A DNA stretch of 44,313 bases from the NCBI GenBank assembly GCA_964478165.1, contig CAYZGU010000018.1, positions 1 through 44,313 on the forward strand, in the 5' to 3' direction. The translations under genes and the position numbers were made by a program. The notes beneath the pieces were generated by a model. It did no database searches. It was not told the DNA's origin and was given only the letters and a program-made list of their open reading frames with translations. Source of the stretch: CAYZGU01 sp964478165. GTDB lineage: Bacteria > Poribacteria > WGA-4E > JAJDTR01. Position 1 is the stretch's first letter; each line of letters begins with the position of its first letter. Below are positions 15,561 to 25,261 of this stretch, piece after piece.

Positions 15561-16673
15561 ATGAAAATCGATCGTATTGATGTTTTCTATGTTAGACTAC
15601 CACTCATATACCCGTGGCGAACAGCATACGGCGAGGATGCGACTATTCATTCAGTTCTTGTACGCATGGAATCCAATGGGTACGAAGGATGGGGGGAAAC
15701 GACGCCACTCAGAGCTCCCGCGTATTCCCCTGAAACAGCGATGTCAGCGTATAACACAATCGTAGAATTCATTGCACCACCACTAGTGGGAAAGGTATTT
15801 GAAACAGCAGAGCAACTACTCGCCACATATAGCTGGGTTAAAGGAAATCCGTTTGCCAAAGCTGGACCTGAAATCGCGTGGTGGATGCTACGAGCGACTA
15901 TGGAGGAAAAACCGCTGCACAAATTGCTAGGGGGAAACACGAGAAAGATAGAAGCAGGAGCCGACTTCGGTGTACAAGATTCGATTGACATGTTGTTGGA
16001 GAAAATCCAAGGGGCAGTGAACAGAGGTTTCAAGCGAGTTAAGCTCAAAGTTCGCGCCGGTTGGGATTTGGAGATGTTGCAGGCAGTGCGTGCAGCTTTT
16101 CCTAAACACACGTTTCACATCGATTGCAATTCGGGCTACACTTTGGACAATGTAGACTTCTTCAGAAACATCGACAAGCTTGGACTAGCAATGATTGAAC
16201 AACCCCTACACCACACGGATCTGCTAGAACATGCCGAATTGCAGAAGCAGATTAACACCCCAGTGTGCCTGGATGAATCCATTACTTCAGTACGTTCGTT
16301 CGAAGAGGCTTTGAAATTGAAATCCTGTCAAATCCTCAATCTGAAATCTGGGCGAGTGGGAGGATTGTCGGTGGCCGTGAAGTTGCATGACATGGCGCGT
16401 AACGCGGGCATTCCGTGCTGGGTTGGTAGTATGTTGGAGAGTGGTATTGGGGCGGGTATTTTGGTGGAATTGGCAACGCTAAACAACTTCACCTACCCCG
16501 GAGATCTATTCCCAAGTAACTTCTTCTACCATCAGGATCTGACAGAACAGGAGTTAGTGTTAAACGAAGATTGTACCTTCACACCTTCAAGAGTAGCCGG
16601 TACTCCCTATATACCGATACTAGAGCGTGTCGAACAAGCAGCGTTATATAGGGAAACGCTCGTGCCAGACTAA
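15561..16673 (+). CDS. Enolase-superfamily racemase/epimerase (MLE/OSBS/NSAR-like)
   Basis: The 370-residue protein is a muconate-lactonizing-type enolase-superfamily enzyme. Its catalytic set is complete: Lys161 and Lys163 (KLK), metal ligands Asp188 (HIDCNSGY), Glu213 (MIEQPL) and Asp238 (CLDES), and the opposite base Lys262 (LNLKSGRVGG). The sequence around these, including WVGSMLESGIG, is closest to o-succinylbenzoate synthase/N-succinylamino acid racemases. No other men gene is nearby and mqnD 4 kb away indicates the futalosine route to menaquinone, so a racemase or epimerase role is more likely than MenC. The ATG at 15561 has a weak GGGGAAAGAG site. It is unlinked to its neighbours by spacing. 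Confidence 0.9.
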   Translation: MKIDRIDVFYVRLPLIYPWRTAYGEDATIHSVLVRMESNGYEGWGETTPLRAPAYSPETAMSAYNTIVEFIAPPLVGKVFETAEQLLATYSWVKGNPFAKAGPEIAWWMLRATMEEKPLHKLLGGNTRKIEAGADFGVQDSIDMLLEKIQGAVNRGFKRVKLKVRAGWDLEMLQAVRAAFPKHTFHIDCNSGYTLDNVDFFRNIDKLGLAMIEQPLHHTDLLEHAELQKQINTPVCLDESITSVRSFEEALKLKSCQILNLKSGRVGGLSVAVKLHDMARNAGIPCWVGSMLESGIGAGILVELATLNNFTYPGDLFPSNFFYHQDLTEQELVLNEDCTFTPSRVAGTPYIPILERVEQAALYRETLVPD

Positions 16674-17368
16674 ACCAGAAGTTACGAAGAAGTCCATGCG
16701 ACAAATTTACACTGAAATTAAGTAACCAGCCGAGGCCCTCAAGCTGCAAAAGACGCTGATAGGTTCTACGATTCTGGGTTGCGCGCATGCACTGATGAAA
16801 TAACCAGCCCAATTCGACGAACTCTCACATGCACAACCCACATACCTATGTTTCGCAACTGGGAAATCATAGGTTCTGCCTAGGCGATGTAACGATTCAC
16901 AAAGATTATGTGAATTTGGTGTAGAGAACACACCATAAGAGTTAATTCAAAATCACAGACATCCTCCGAAAAAACGGACAGCATATTTACCAGTATCCCA
17001 TTAGCTTCGATTTTGACGCTCTGTGGCTAAACAAACAGCCCACAACGCGCTTTTCGTTATTAAAGTGGGCGGCAAATTAGCGCCAAAACCGACACTAAAC
17101 CCCGTCGAGCCAGGAGCCATTCTGTTTGTCGCAGGTGTTCACATTCAAAAACAGCTGCAGTCGTCTGCCCTTCGCTTTAGTCGAAAAGTTGGAGATTGGC
17201 AACGAAATGACACTCCGCCACAGGTACCTGGTATTACGCTTCCCAATACGGTCATGAGATCTGATTCTCGCGTATCCGTCGCGGCGAACTGTAGTCACAC
17301 CTCGTCAGAAACCACATTGAGAAGTGAGAAATCATTTCGACGAAATTTTCCAGGATTTGAAGGACAGC
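16674..17368. other. Gene-poor stretch
   Basis: Nearly 700 bases between the epimerase and the AstE/AspA-like gene hold no convincing gene. A plus frame at 17023-17385 (120 codons) runs into the next gene in another frame, has no ribosome site and no recognisable motif, so it is not called. Confidence 0.45.
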
Positions 17369-18355
17369 ATGAGCGAATTTTTTAGTAAGACTGACCTTGT
17401 CGTTGACACTTTGGTAGCTAAACCGGGCTACCAGCTAGAGGGATATCTTCATGCCGGCATAATGCAAGATGGGACAGCGGTTCGATTACCTCTCGTTTTA
17501 ATGAATGGGCTCCAAACGGGAGCAACACTTTACATCCAATCTGTCAGTGATGGGGACGAGCTCAACGGAATCGCGGTAATCCATGAGATACTGCGAATGG
17601 TTAGTCCTGAGCATCTAAACGGCAGGATTATCGCCGTACCTATCGTAAATTTTCATGCGTTCCATGCGAGACAAGCTTTTAGCCCTGTTGACAACATCAA
17701 GATGAATCGATGCTTCCCGGGAAACCCAACTGGGACATCGAGTGAACGGATTGCACATCGGCTATTTAATGCGGCGATTTCTCAGGCCGATTACTGTATT
17801 GACTTACACCAGGGAGGCATTCACCCAATGATCGATGAAGTCCGTGTGCGAGTTGATCGAACTCACCCTCAACACAACGCCTGCGTCGAATTGGCTCGTG
17901 TCTTTGGGATTGGTCACATTCTCGATAAGAAGGGACCTCAAGGACAACTCGCTCAAGCCGCGCCGGATGTGGGCATCCCAACTATTGACCCTGAGTTGGG
18001 AGGTTGTTTAGGCTGGGATACCAGCAGCATTGCCAAAGGTGTACGTGGTGTTCAGAATGTACTAAATTACTACAACTTCATAGATGACGACCCAGAAGTT
18101 ACGAATACGGAACAGCAAATTGTCGTAAATAGATTGATTACGCTCTTAAGCAACGAAGGTGGATTCTTGTACTACAAGGTCGATCTCTATGATCATGTTA
18201 GGGTACATCAACCCATAGTCGAGATTTGTGATGTTTTCGGCCGTCCGCGGGAGGTTGTCCGTGCGCCTGACAATGGTATTTTCTGGTCGCGATCCGCGCA
18301 TCCAATGGTTGCCACCGGAGAATCTGTCGGTAAAATCGGTATTCCAATTCACTAG
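17369..18355 (+). CDS. Succinylglutamate desuccinylase/aspartoacylase-family protein
   Basis: The 328-residue product has the zinc-carboxypeptidase-like AstE/AspA fold. It shows VSDGDELNG (59-67) at the first metal site, the substrate-binding arginine region (FHARQAF, Arg101), the DNIKMNRCFPG block (108-118), CIDLHQGG with His147, and a C-terminal lipoyl-like beta barrel. The first motif is normally HGDE or HGNE; here the zinc-binding His position is Asp61 while Glu64 is kept. The enzyme could use an altered site or belong to a branch that lacks the His. The ATG at 17369 has AAGGA five bases ahead; a GTG at 17324 is the alternative. It probably removes an N-acyl group from an amino acid derivative or acts as a related deacylase. 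Confidence 0.85.
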   Translation: MSEFFSKTDLVVDTLVAKPGYQLEGYLHAGIMQDGTAVRLPLVLMNGLQTGATLYIQSVSDGDELNGIAVIHEILRMVSPEHLNGRIIAVPIVNFHAFHARQAFSPVDNIKMNRCFPGNPTGTSSERIAHRLFNAAISQADYCIDLHQGGIHPMIDEVRVRVDRTHPQHNACVELARVFGIGHILDKKGPQGQLAQAAPDVGIPTIDPELGGCLGWDTSSIAKGVRGVQNVLNYYNFIDDDPEVTNTEQQIVVNRLITLLSNEGGFLYYKVDLYDHVRVHQPIVEICDVFGRPREVVRAPDNGIFWSRSAHPMVATGESVGKIGIPIH

Positions 18356-18726
18356 GCTTACTGTGAAGGACTCAGAAATCTTCCAAACTGCTAGCTCGAG
18401 ATATTTACTAAGGAAAATGAAGCTACCGAAATTGTAAATTATTGAACATTCCTAAGCATTCATTTCCTCATGTAGTTTAGTAGCTTTCCATAACTGCAAG
18501 CGATAGAGAATCGAAGTTCGAAGCACCCTCAGTGCACTTGACATGTTTGTCTTCTTGCATCAGTCTTGCCGAAAATGGTTACAGCTAATAGTTTGATTGC
18601 ACGTGACTCTCCTCAGATTAACACCTACCACCATCCAACAAGGATGTGGCAGGATAGTAGGGAATTGTAGTCGTATTGCCTCTCAATATGCCTATAGGCG
18701 TTTCCTGAATCACAACGCGGGATAGT
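18356..18726. other. Intergenic stretch, nothing recognised
   Basis: These 370 bases before the aminopeptidase gene hold no gene, RNA or terminator that I can support. Short frames on both strands have no start signals. Confidence 0.5.
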
Positions 18727-20052
18727 ATGCACAAAAAAAATCGTGACGCATTGATGCAACAGATAAAGGGCGGAGTTGCTATATTTCCTAGTGCTCCGCC
18801 AGCAATGTTCAACTATGACACCGAATATCGTTACCATCAAGAGGCTAACTTCTACTACCTAACTGGTTTTGAAGAACCTGGTGCGGTTTGTGTCATCGCT
18901 CCGGATCATCCAGAACATCAATATATCCTTTTTGTCCGTCCTCGCAATCCTGACAGAGAAACATGGACCGGAAAACGTGCGGGGCTCGATGGCGCTAAGT
19001 CAGATTTCGGTGCCGACGAGGCTTACCCGATCGAATCATTTCCCGAGAAAATCCATGAGTATCTGGAAAAAGTTGACCGACTCTATTATGGTTTTGGCAG
19101 TGATGAGAAATTCGATGAAAAAATAATAGACCTTTTCAAAACATACAATCGCCGTCGAATCCGATATGGGAAAGGGCCAAATTCACTCATTGATTCGACC
19201 GAGATTCTAGCCGAAATGCGAACAATTAAGAATGATGAAGAGGTAAATCGAATTCGTTTTGCATCAGCAGCAACTGTTGGCGCCCACTGTGCGGCAATGA
19301 AATCAGCACGCCCGGGCATGTACGAATACGAGTAGGAAGCAATAGATGAGTCAACCTTTCGAAAGAGTTGCGGAGTACGTCCCGCCTTTCCAACCATTGT
19401 AGCCGCCGGACCTAACGCGACCACACTCCACTACACGGCGAACAACCAGCAAATCCACGATGGAGACCTAGTTTTGGTTGACGCCGGTTGCGAATACGAA
19501 TACTACAGTGGTGACGTAACACGCACCTTCCCAGCCAATGGCAAATTCTCTTCTCCTCAACGTGAAATCTATGAGCTCGTCCTCGAAGTCCAACTTGCCG
19601 TAGTTGAAACCATTCGTCCTGGAAATTCGATCGGTGAACCCAACAGAAAGGCAATCGATTTACTTACAGATGGGATGCTGACACTTGGACTGTTAGACGG
19701 AAAAAAGAAAACAGCTCTAGCGGAAAAGACATACTCGCAATTCTTCATGCACCAGGTTGGGCATATGCTTGGTCTTGATGTCCACGATGTGAATAATCTC
19801 TGGAACAGCCAAGGGTTGAAAAAATTTGCACCGGGCATGATTATAACTGTCGAACCTGGTATCTATGTCTATGAAAACGCCGAAAAAGTCCCTGAAAAGT
19901 ATCTAGGCCTTGGTGTAAGGATTGAGGATGCCATATTAGTCACCGAATCGGGAGCTGAGATTTTGACAGCAGGAGCCCCCAAGGAAATCGATGAGATTGA
20001 AGCATTCATGCGCGATGGAAGAGATAATAGCATTCGATGTGGAGGGAGTTGA
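18727..20052 (+). pseudogene. pepP: Xaa-Pro aminopeptidase (PepP) with one in-frame TAG
   Basis: The whole 441-codon frame encodes aminopeptidase P, which removes an N-terminal residue ahead of proline. The N-terminal domain reads FNYDTEYRYHQEANFYYLTG. The catalytic pita-bread domain keeps all five metal ligands: both Asp in VDAGCEYEYYSGDVTRTFP, the His of HQVGHMLGLDVHD, and the Glu of TVEPGIY and RIEDAILV. A TAG at codon 203 (19333-19335) falls between MYEYE and EAIDESTFRKS, at the start of the catalytic domain. The frame is identical before and after it and no other damage is seen. It is therefore a very young pseudogene, a readthrough gene or a sequencing error. TAG ends other genes here (the cyclase and the K+ channel), so the codon is not generally reassigned. 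Confidence 0.88.
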
Positions 20053-20813
20053 ATTGACAAACTTGCTGAACCCTTGTTGCCATGACCTCTAAACCCAATC
20101 TAATAGATCCCAATTCTCTTATTCTCTAAAAAGAACACCAGACCTAGAACCCAGAAGCAGCTAGACGGACGCACTTCCAGAACAATCCACGTGTCACGTT
20201 CATATCAATACACTTATCCGTCGAGAGCATACACTGGCGAATCCCCACCAGACTCTGTACCAGCCAATGTTTGCACTGCTAACTTATAATACATCGAATC
20301 ACGATCTCCCATTGATGATATACGTGCAAGACGAGTGTCAGCAATGGATAAAAAAAACGCCTAAACGGCTATTGTTAATACTAAAGAAAAGCTCGGGCAC
20401 CGAATGTCTACTCAAGTAATAAGCCGCCTATGACACTCCGGAAACCGAGAAAGCACTCCACAGAGCCGTCGAAAAGAATCGAAACTGTTGTTCGAGTTCG
20501 TCAACTACGACCAGACTTAGATTCCAATCTAGCAGAACCCATCTAGAATTTACAAATGCCTGACATAATGATTGACCCAAAGATAAGAATGGTAAATCAT
20601 CCTTTATATTCCTGTTGATGAAATTAGAAGAAAGATGGTATCATACATGACTTCGCACATCTTAATCTAATTGACAACCCAACGAAGAACATAACACTAT
20701 TTTGCAAGAAGCCGGAACCTCGAGCAATGCGGGTGTCGACAATTATGGATATGGGCTAATCGCCAAGATATTCGCATAAACTCACGTATTCACGTTTTAG
20801 TAAGGAGTGTTAA
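20053..20813. other. Gene-poor stretch with a weak relic and a possible mqnD promoter
   Basis: No intact gene is seen. On the minus strand near 20215-20345 a frame reads DTRLARISSMGDRDSMYYK then LAVQTLAGTESGGDSPVYA before a stop, which looks like a coding relic of unknown family. A TTGACA at 20671-20676 with a poor -10 (CACTAT, 18 bases on) could be the promoter of mqnD. Confidence 0.4.
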
Positions 20814-21656
20814 ATGCCAGAAATGGAAAAGATTCGAATCGGTCATAGTCCTGATTCGGACGATGCCTTTATGTTTTATGCTCTCGCGAAGGGGCTAATC
20901 CCAACCGATGATATCCAAGTGCTTCACGTCATCGAGGACATTGAGAGCTTAAACCGTCGGGCGCTAAGCGCCGAACTCGAAGTTACCGCAATTTCTGTCC
21001 ATACATACGCTTACGTCGCAGATAATTACGCTCTCACATCGTGTGGAGCAAGTATCGGTGACAAGTATGGTCCGGTGGTCGTTTCAAAAGAACCAATGAA
21101 TAACACGAATCTCGCCGGCAAAAAGGTTGCAATCCCAGGAAAACTCACCACCGCGTACCTTACACTGAATCTCTTTCAACCCGATATACACGTCGAAGCT
21201 GTACCCTTTGACAAAATTCTGGACTACGTTCAAGACGGTAAAGCAGACGCCGGCTTAATTATTCACGAAGGGCAATTGACGTACGCGCGCATGGGACTGC
21301 ACAAAGTCGTTGACCTCGGAGAATGGTGGTATGACGAAACAGGATTACCACTCCCACTCGGTGCCAATGCTATTCGACGAGATCTGGGACAAGATAGGAT
21401 TCGCCAGATTACAAGACTGCTCAAACAAAGCATTCAGTATGCCTTAGACCATCGTGAAAAAGGACTTGCACACGCAATGACATATGCACGAGACATGGAA
21501 ACAGAGCTTGCTGATCGATTTGTAGCTATGTACGTAAACGAATATACCCTCGACTATGGCGACGCGGGTAGAAATGGAGTTCGAGAGCTACTTCGTCGTG
21601 GCTATAAGTCTGGCCTTATACCTCATCCGGTAGAACCTGAGTTTGTGAACATCTGA
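20814..21656 (+). CDS. mqnD: 1,4-dihydroxy-6-naphthoate synthase MqnD (futalosine pathway)
   Basis: The 280-residue protein has the periplasmic-binding-protein-like fold of MqnA/MqnD, soluble and without a signal peptide. It opens with IGHSPDSDDAFMFYALAKG, the MqnD signature, followed by ISVHTYAYV, GDKYGPVVVSK, and DAGLIIHEGQLTY, which carries the catalytic His region. It converts cyclic dehypoxanthine futalosine to dihydroxynaphthoate in the alternative menaquinone pathway. AAGGAG lies seven bases ahead of the ATG. It is a single gene here; mqnA, B and C are not in the window. Its presence implies a respiratory organism using menaquinone made by the futalosine route. Confidence 0.9.
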   Translation: MPEMEKIRIGHSPDSDDAFMFYALAKGLIPTDDIQVLHVIEDIESLNRRALSAELEVTAISVHTYAYVADNYALTSCGASIGDKYGPVVVSKEPMNNTNLAGKKVAIPGKLTTAYLTLNLFQPDIHVEAVPFDKILDYVQDGKADAGLIIHEGQLTYARMGLHKVVDLGEWWYDETGLPLPLGANAIRRDLGQDRIRQITRLLKQSIQYALDHREKGLAHAMTYARDMETELADRFVAMYVNEYTLDYGDAGRNGVRELLRRGYKSGLIPHPVEPEFVNI

Positions 21657-21804
21657 CAAACGAATCAGAAGAGCCGTCGTAAATCGTTTCAATTCAAATA
21701 ACGCTGTAGCTTCGAACCGGGGGCTCTCGTGCAACCGTTTCAGACAGCGGGGAAACTCTAATCGACACTTTGCACGCGCACTTCTTTTTGTGGAGACCAG
21801 CATT

Positions 21805-22497
21805 CTACCGCAGTTGATATATCGTCGGGTCCGGAAGGTTTGCCTCCGCAAACCCTTTCATCCTCAGAAGACAACTATCACACGCACCACATGCCCTGGC
21901 TTTATCATCCGGATCGTAGCAACTGAGAGTCTGCCCATAGTCAATTCCAAGTTCCGTACCCCTCTTGACAATCTCTGCCTTAGTCATTGAAATCAGCGGT
22001 GTTTGGATTTTGAGCGGCACCGTCCCTTCCACCCCTGTTTTTGTTGCAAGGCTCGCCATCCGTTCATACGCCCGAATATATTCTGGTCTGCAATCCGGGT
22101 ACCCACTGTAATCCAGTGCGTTAACACCGATAAAGATTGCCTCCGCCCGCAGAGTCTCAGCCCAAGCAAGCGCAAAGGATAGGAAAATTGTATTACGCGC
22201 AGGGACATATGTTACGGGTATCGTCGTACCCATTTCCTCATCCGAGCGATTCTTAGGCACTTCGATATCATCGGTTAGGGCCGAGTTCCCAAAGGATTGG
22301 AGATCAATGTCGACAACAGAATATCCACTCACTCCGATCTTCTCGGCAATCTGTCTAGCTCTCTCGAGTTCCAGCGCATGCCGCTGACCATATCGAAAAC
22401 TCATTACATATACATCGTAATCTTGAGACTTGGCGATTGCAAGCGTGGTCGTCGAGTCAACGCCTCCACTCAAAAGAACAATTGCCTTCTTTCCCAC
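21805..22497 (-). CDS. queC: 7-cyano-7-deazaguanine synthase QueC
   Basis: QueC makes preQ0 from carboxydeazaguanine, ATP and ammonia for queuosine in tRNA. The 230-residue protein has the PP-loop SGGVDS (10-15), the FRYGQRH block, YVPARNTIFLS, GVNALDYSGYPDCRPEY, and a zinc site from Cys193, Cys203, Cys206 and Cys209 (CYDPDDKARACGACDSC). Two starts are possible in frame: a GTG at 22497 with a perfect AAGGAGG eight bases ahead, giving the usual QueC N-terminus, and an ATG at 22524 with AGGAG eight bases ahead, adding nine residues. I chose the GTG. It is a lone gene preceded by a candidate promoter at 22590-22618, with no preQ1 riboswitch recognised. Confidence 0.95.
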   Translation of the reverse strand: MGKKAIVLLSGGVDSTTTLAIAKSQDYDVYVMSFRYGQRHALELERARQIAEKIGVSGYSVVDIDLQSFGNSALTDDIEVPKNRSDEEMGTTIPVTYVPARNTIFLSFALAWAETLRAEAIFIGVNALDYSGYPDCRPEYIRAYERMASLATKTGVEGTVPLKIQTPLISMTKAEIVKRGTELGIDYGQTLSCYDPDDKARACGACDSCLLRMKGFAEANLPDPTIYQLR

Positions 22498-22589
22498 CCT
22501 AATTCCCTCCTTGTTAGCGTACATATAGGACACTCCTAAGGCCGTTGTGATTCCCACAGAGAAGATTACAAATTCCGCTCCACCATGCT

Positions 22590-22618
22590 AGTTTATCTTC
22601 AGAAAAGGAAATTGTCAA
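22590..22618 (-). promoter_or_regulatory. Candidate queC promoter
   Basis: A consensus TTGACA (22618-22613) and TAAACT (22595-22590) are spaced by 17 bases on the minus strand, about 70-90 bases ahead of the queC starts. The rest of the roughly 330-base gap to the rnpB promoter holds nothing I can recognise. Confidence 0.55.
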
Positions 22619-22888
22619 CCGTTTAAGTCACAACACAGGGGCTCCTGAAAGGTAGTTCACGTAGCCAATTGGTTCTGTCGCTATCGAACCAACTGGCTAC
22701 AAGGAAACTCCCAGCAAGGAAGACAGTAATAGTCTCTAGTTTGAACTCCTTTGATGAACCTTTCACATCGCGCTTCAAACAGCTCATGTAACCATACCGA
22801 CGCGTCTGTTCGGATCTCTGTGAAGTCGGAAAATATGTTTCGCCCTACCCATCTGCACTTGAAATGCCTACGCTAATTGCCATTCGAA

Positions 22889-22917
22889 TTGACGACACGG
22901 AAACGTTATGGTACCAT
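22889..22917 (+). promoter_or_regulatory. Promoter of the RNase P RNA gene
   Basis: TTGACG (22889-22894) and TACCAT (22912-22917) are 17 bases apart and end about seven bases before the first base of the RNase P RNA P1 helix, the distance expected for transcription start. Confidence 0.65.
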
Positions 22918-22924
22918 ATTCAGT

Positions 22925-23297
22925 GTTTGAGTTGGGTAGATGATCGCGTTTCGAGCAATCGAAATGAGGAAAGTCCGGACTCCACAGGGCGGGATGCTGG
23001 ATAACACCCAGGAGCGGCGACGCTATGGAAAGTGCAACAGAAAGAAGACTACAACGCTCTTTGCGTTGTAAAGGTGAAACGGTGCGGTAAAAGCGCACCA
23101 GTCCCGGTGGTGACACCGCGAGCTTGGCAAACCCCATCTGGAGCAAGGCTAAATAGGAGGACATCTAGGTTCGCCCGCCTCGTTCTCGGGTAAAGCTGCT
23201 TGAGGTCGGTGGTAACACCGATCCCAGATGAATGACCATCCCCCCGATGCGCGAAAGCAACTCGGGGTACAGAATCCGGCTTATTCCCAACTCAAGC
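22925..23297 (+). ncRNA. rnpB: RNase P RNA, bacterial class A
   Basis: This is the catalytic RNA that matures tRNA 5' ends. The conserved 5' core GAGGAAAGTCCGGAC is at 22966-22980, ACAGAA (P4/J regions) near 23037, GGTGAAACGGTGCGGTAA after it, and the 3' core ACAGAATCCGGCTTA at 23270-23283. The outer P1 helix closes well: GTTTGAGTTGGG (22925-22936) pairs with CCCAACTCAAGC (23286-23297), with one wobble. At about 373 nt the RNA has the size and layout of the ancestral A type. Five T residues follow directly (23300-23304). It has its own promoter and lies between queC (divergent) and a decayed region. Confidence 0.97.
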
Positions 23298-23304
23298 GCT
23301 TTTT

Positions 23305-24265
23305 ATCGTCGAAATCAACAATGTTGCTGCCATCTGATTCGAGACAGGCTATGGAGAACTTTCCTAAGTGTTGAAGCGTCTGTATCTCCTGTCTGTTAGA
23401 AAAGCTTTCACGTCGATTGATGGTTCGAGTTGTGTCACATATCACATGGACACGGAATCACACGCGACTAGTAGATTTTCCATCTACTCATCCTCACTTA
23501 CAGAGTCTCATGAGAGATTACTGGAAACCAAGCAATTTGGGACGGCTGTCGACATTCCTGAAGCCCCACTTATCGCAGAGTCTATTTCGTCCAACAAATC
23601 CATAACTGCCTGTTCAATGACTGTACTTGTCGACAGTGCGAAGTAAACGCGTATCTACAGTATCTCTCGCCAAACATAACACCATCCTGCTCAAGCTTGA
23701 ACTCGGATGTAAACATCGGAGTCCAAGGCATAAAGGCTCTGTATCCCAGTTTTACTAGAGAAAACCGAAAATTCGTTTTACGCGATAACACATCATCTCC
23801 GTTCTCATACTCATGAGCATTTCAAAACTCTTTGGGCCTAGAATAAGCCTCTCGAACATCTATACCAATAAAACTAACTCGTCGGCTACCAGTGAACGCT
23901 AAGAAATTGCATCACAACAACTTGTCAACTGAGTTGAAAATTTCCAAACAGCGTTCGCTACATTAACCAAGGAAACTTGAGAGCTAACAACTCAGGCGTG
24001 AAGAATATAGTCAGAATTGGACACAAGACACAACAAAAGACATGGACCGAAGAAGTCTAAACAGTATTAAAGTCTTTCCCTAATATGAAACACTACAATC
24101 GGACTCACAAGTGGAAAATACTTGGCACCAAAACGATTGCTTAGCCTTCAGCATCATAGAATCAGAAATAATCAACCTTTGGATGCTCTTTAAAGACTCT
24201 TTAACGACTATAAGTACAGCAAATCCCCCATTGCGTGTCACTGAAGAACAGTCTCTGCTATTTGG
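23305..24265. other. Long gap holding a minus-strand coding relic
   Basis: No intact gene is seen in about 960 bases. The only coding-like content is the relic at 23500-23880, listed separately; 23900-24265 is AT-rich and contains nothing I recognise. Confidence 0.5.
23500..23880 (-). pseudogene. Coding relic of an unidentified protein
   Basis: On the minus strand one frame reads DVREAYSRPKEF, then after a stop HEYENGDDVLSRKTNFRFSL continuing into VKLGYRAFMPWTPMFTSEFK and LEQDGVMFGERYCR. From about 23650 a second frame takes over with STSTVIEQAVMDLLDEID and SAISGASGMSTAVP. The sequence is amphipathic and protein-like over about 120 codons, with one stop and one frame change, and has no start signal. 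It looks like a decayed gene; I cannot identify the family. Confidence 0.35.
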
Positions 24266-24294
24266 TTGACAACCCCAACCATATTTGGTATTCT
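24266..24294 (+). promoter_or_regulatory. Promoter of the molybdenum hydroxylase operon
   Basis: A consensus TTGACA (24266-24271) is followed after 17 bases by TATTCT (24289-24294), about 80 bases ahead of the first gene of the operon. Confidence 0.6.
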
Positions 24295-24376
24295 TTAGGC
24301 TGTTACAGACATAATCTTCATTGTATGTTGACGACGCTGCGAGGCAAAAAGCCTCGGACTTCCAGGGAGGCTTATA

Positions 24377-25246
24377 TTGAATAATTTCGAGTTTTATGAA
24401 CCCACCACAATCGAAGAGGCATCGGCCTTACTGACTCAATACCACGGCAACGCCGAACTTTTGGGCGGGGGTACAGACTTGATTATCAGCATGAAGGATC
24501 GGAAGCTAACACCAAAGCACGTAATTAGCCTGGGCCAAGTGCCAGGCATAGAAGGCATAACGCATGACGAAGACAAAGGGTTATGGATCGGAGCTATGAC
24601 AAGGCTAAGCACGATTGAACGCTCTTCAATCGTGCGGGAACGCTATACTGCTCTTGCAGAAGGCGCAGAAGAGGTAGGATCTATCCAGATACGCAACCTC
24701 GCTACAGTTGGTGGAAATATTGCTCACGGATCCCCGGCAGCCGATACTGCCGCCGCATTGTTAGTGCTAAATGCAAAAGTTAATATTTCAAATGGCAACG
24801 ATGGACGGGAGGTGTCGATTGCAGATTTCTTCCTTGGCCCTGGCCAAACTGTGTTACAAGCGGGCGAGATTCTAACAGGTTTTTCCATGCCACCCAGTTG
24901 CAAGAATTTTGGTTCACAATATCTCAAACACAAGATACGGCAAGTAATGGATCTCGCTTTCGTCGGCGTGGCAACAGCCGTGAACCTGAAAAACGGGACT
25001 GTAGCAAATACCAAAATTGCTCTTGCAGCTGTAGCCCCGACGCCAATTCGGGCGACTAACGCCGAGGCAATAATTACAGGACATTCCATTAGTAACGAAA
25101 TACTGGGACAGGCAGCAGGAGCCGCAGCGGCACAATCGAGCCCTATATCAGACCTACGATGTTCGGCGAATCACCGCAGGGAGATAGTAACTGCCTTAAC
25201 CAAGGAAACAGTGTTAGCTGCTGTGACAAGAGCCCAAGCCAAATAA
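24377..25246 (+). CDS. Molybdenum hydroxylase FAD subunit (CoxM/CutM family)
   Basis: This is the middle, FAD-binding subunit of a xanthine dehydrogenase/CO dehydrogenase-family enzyme, carrying electrons from the iron-sulfur subunit to the acceptor. The 289 residues include the first FAD motif AELLGGGTDLI (26-36), IQIRNLATVGGNIAHGSPAADT (residues 103-124, the second FAD motif), and the C-terminal CO_deh_flav_C domain. The frame starts with TTG at 24377, which GGGAGG seven bases ahead supports; no ATG fits as well. It is followed by the 2Fe-2S subunit 15 bases later. The product is soluble and cytoplasmic. Confidence 0.93.
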   Translation: MNNFEFYEPTTIEEASALLTQYHGNAELLGGGTDLIISMKDRKLTPKHVISLGQVPGIEGITHDEDKGLWIGAMTRLSTIERSSIVRERYTALAEGAEEVGSIQIRNLATVGGNIAHGSPAADTAAALLVLNAKVNISNGNDGREVSIADFFLGPGQTVLQAGEILTGFSMPPSCKNFGSQYLKHKIRQVMDLAFVGVATAVNLKNGTVANTKIALAAVAPTPIRATNAEAIITGHSISNEILGQAAGAAAAQSSPISDLRCSANHRREIVTALTKETVLAAVTRAQAK

Positions 25247-25261
25247 AGGAATCATCGAAAT

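Noticed and set aside
15561..16673. Naming the enolase-superfamily gene menC
   Set aside because: Motifs cannot separate OSBS from racemases, there are no other men genes here, and mqnD indicates the futalosine pathway.
17023..17385. Plus-strand frame of 120 codons
   Set aside because: It overlaps the next gene out of frame, has no ribosome site and reads like non-coding sequence.
18727..20052. UAG reassigned to an amino acid in this organism
   Set aside because: TAG ends other intact genes in the window, for example the cyclase and K+ channel genes, so a general reassignment is not supported.
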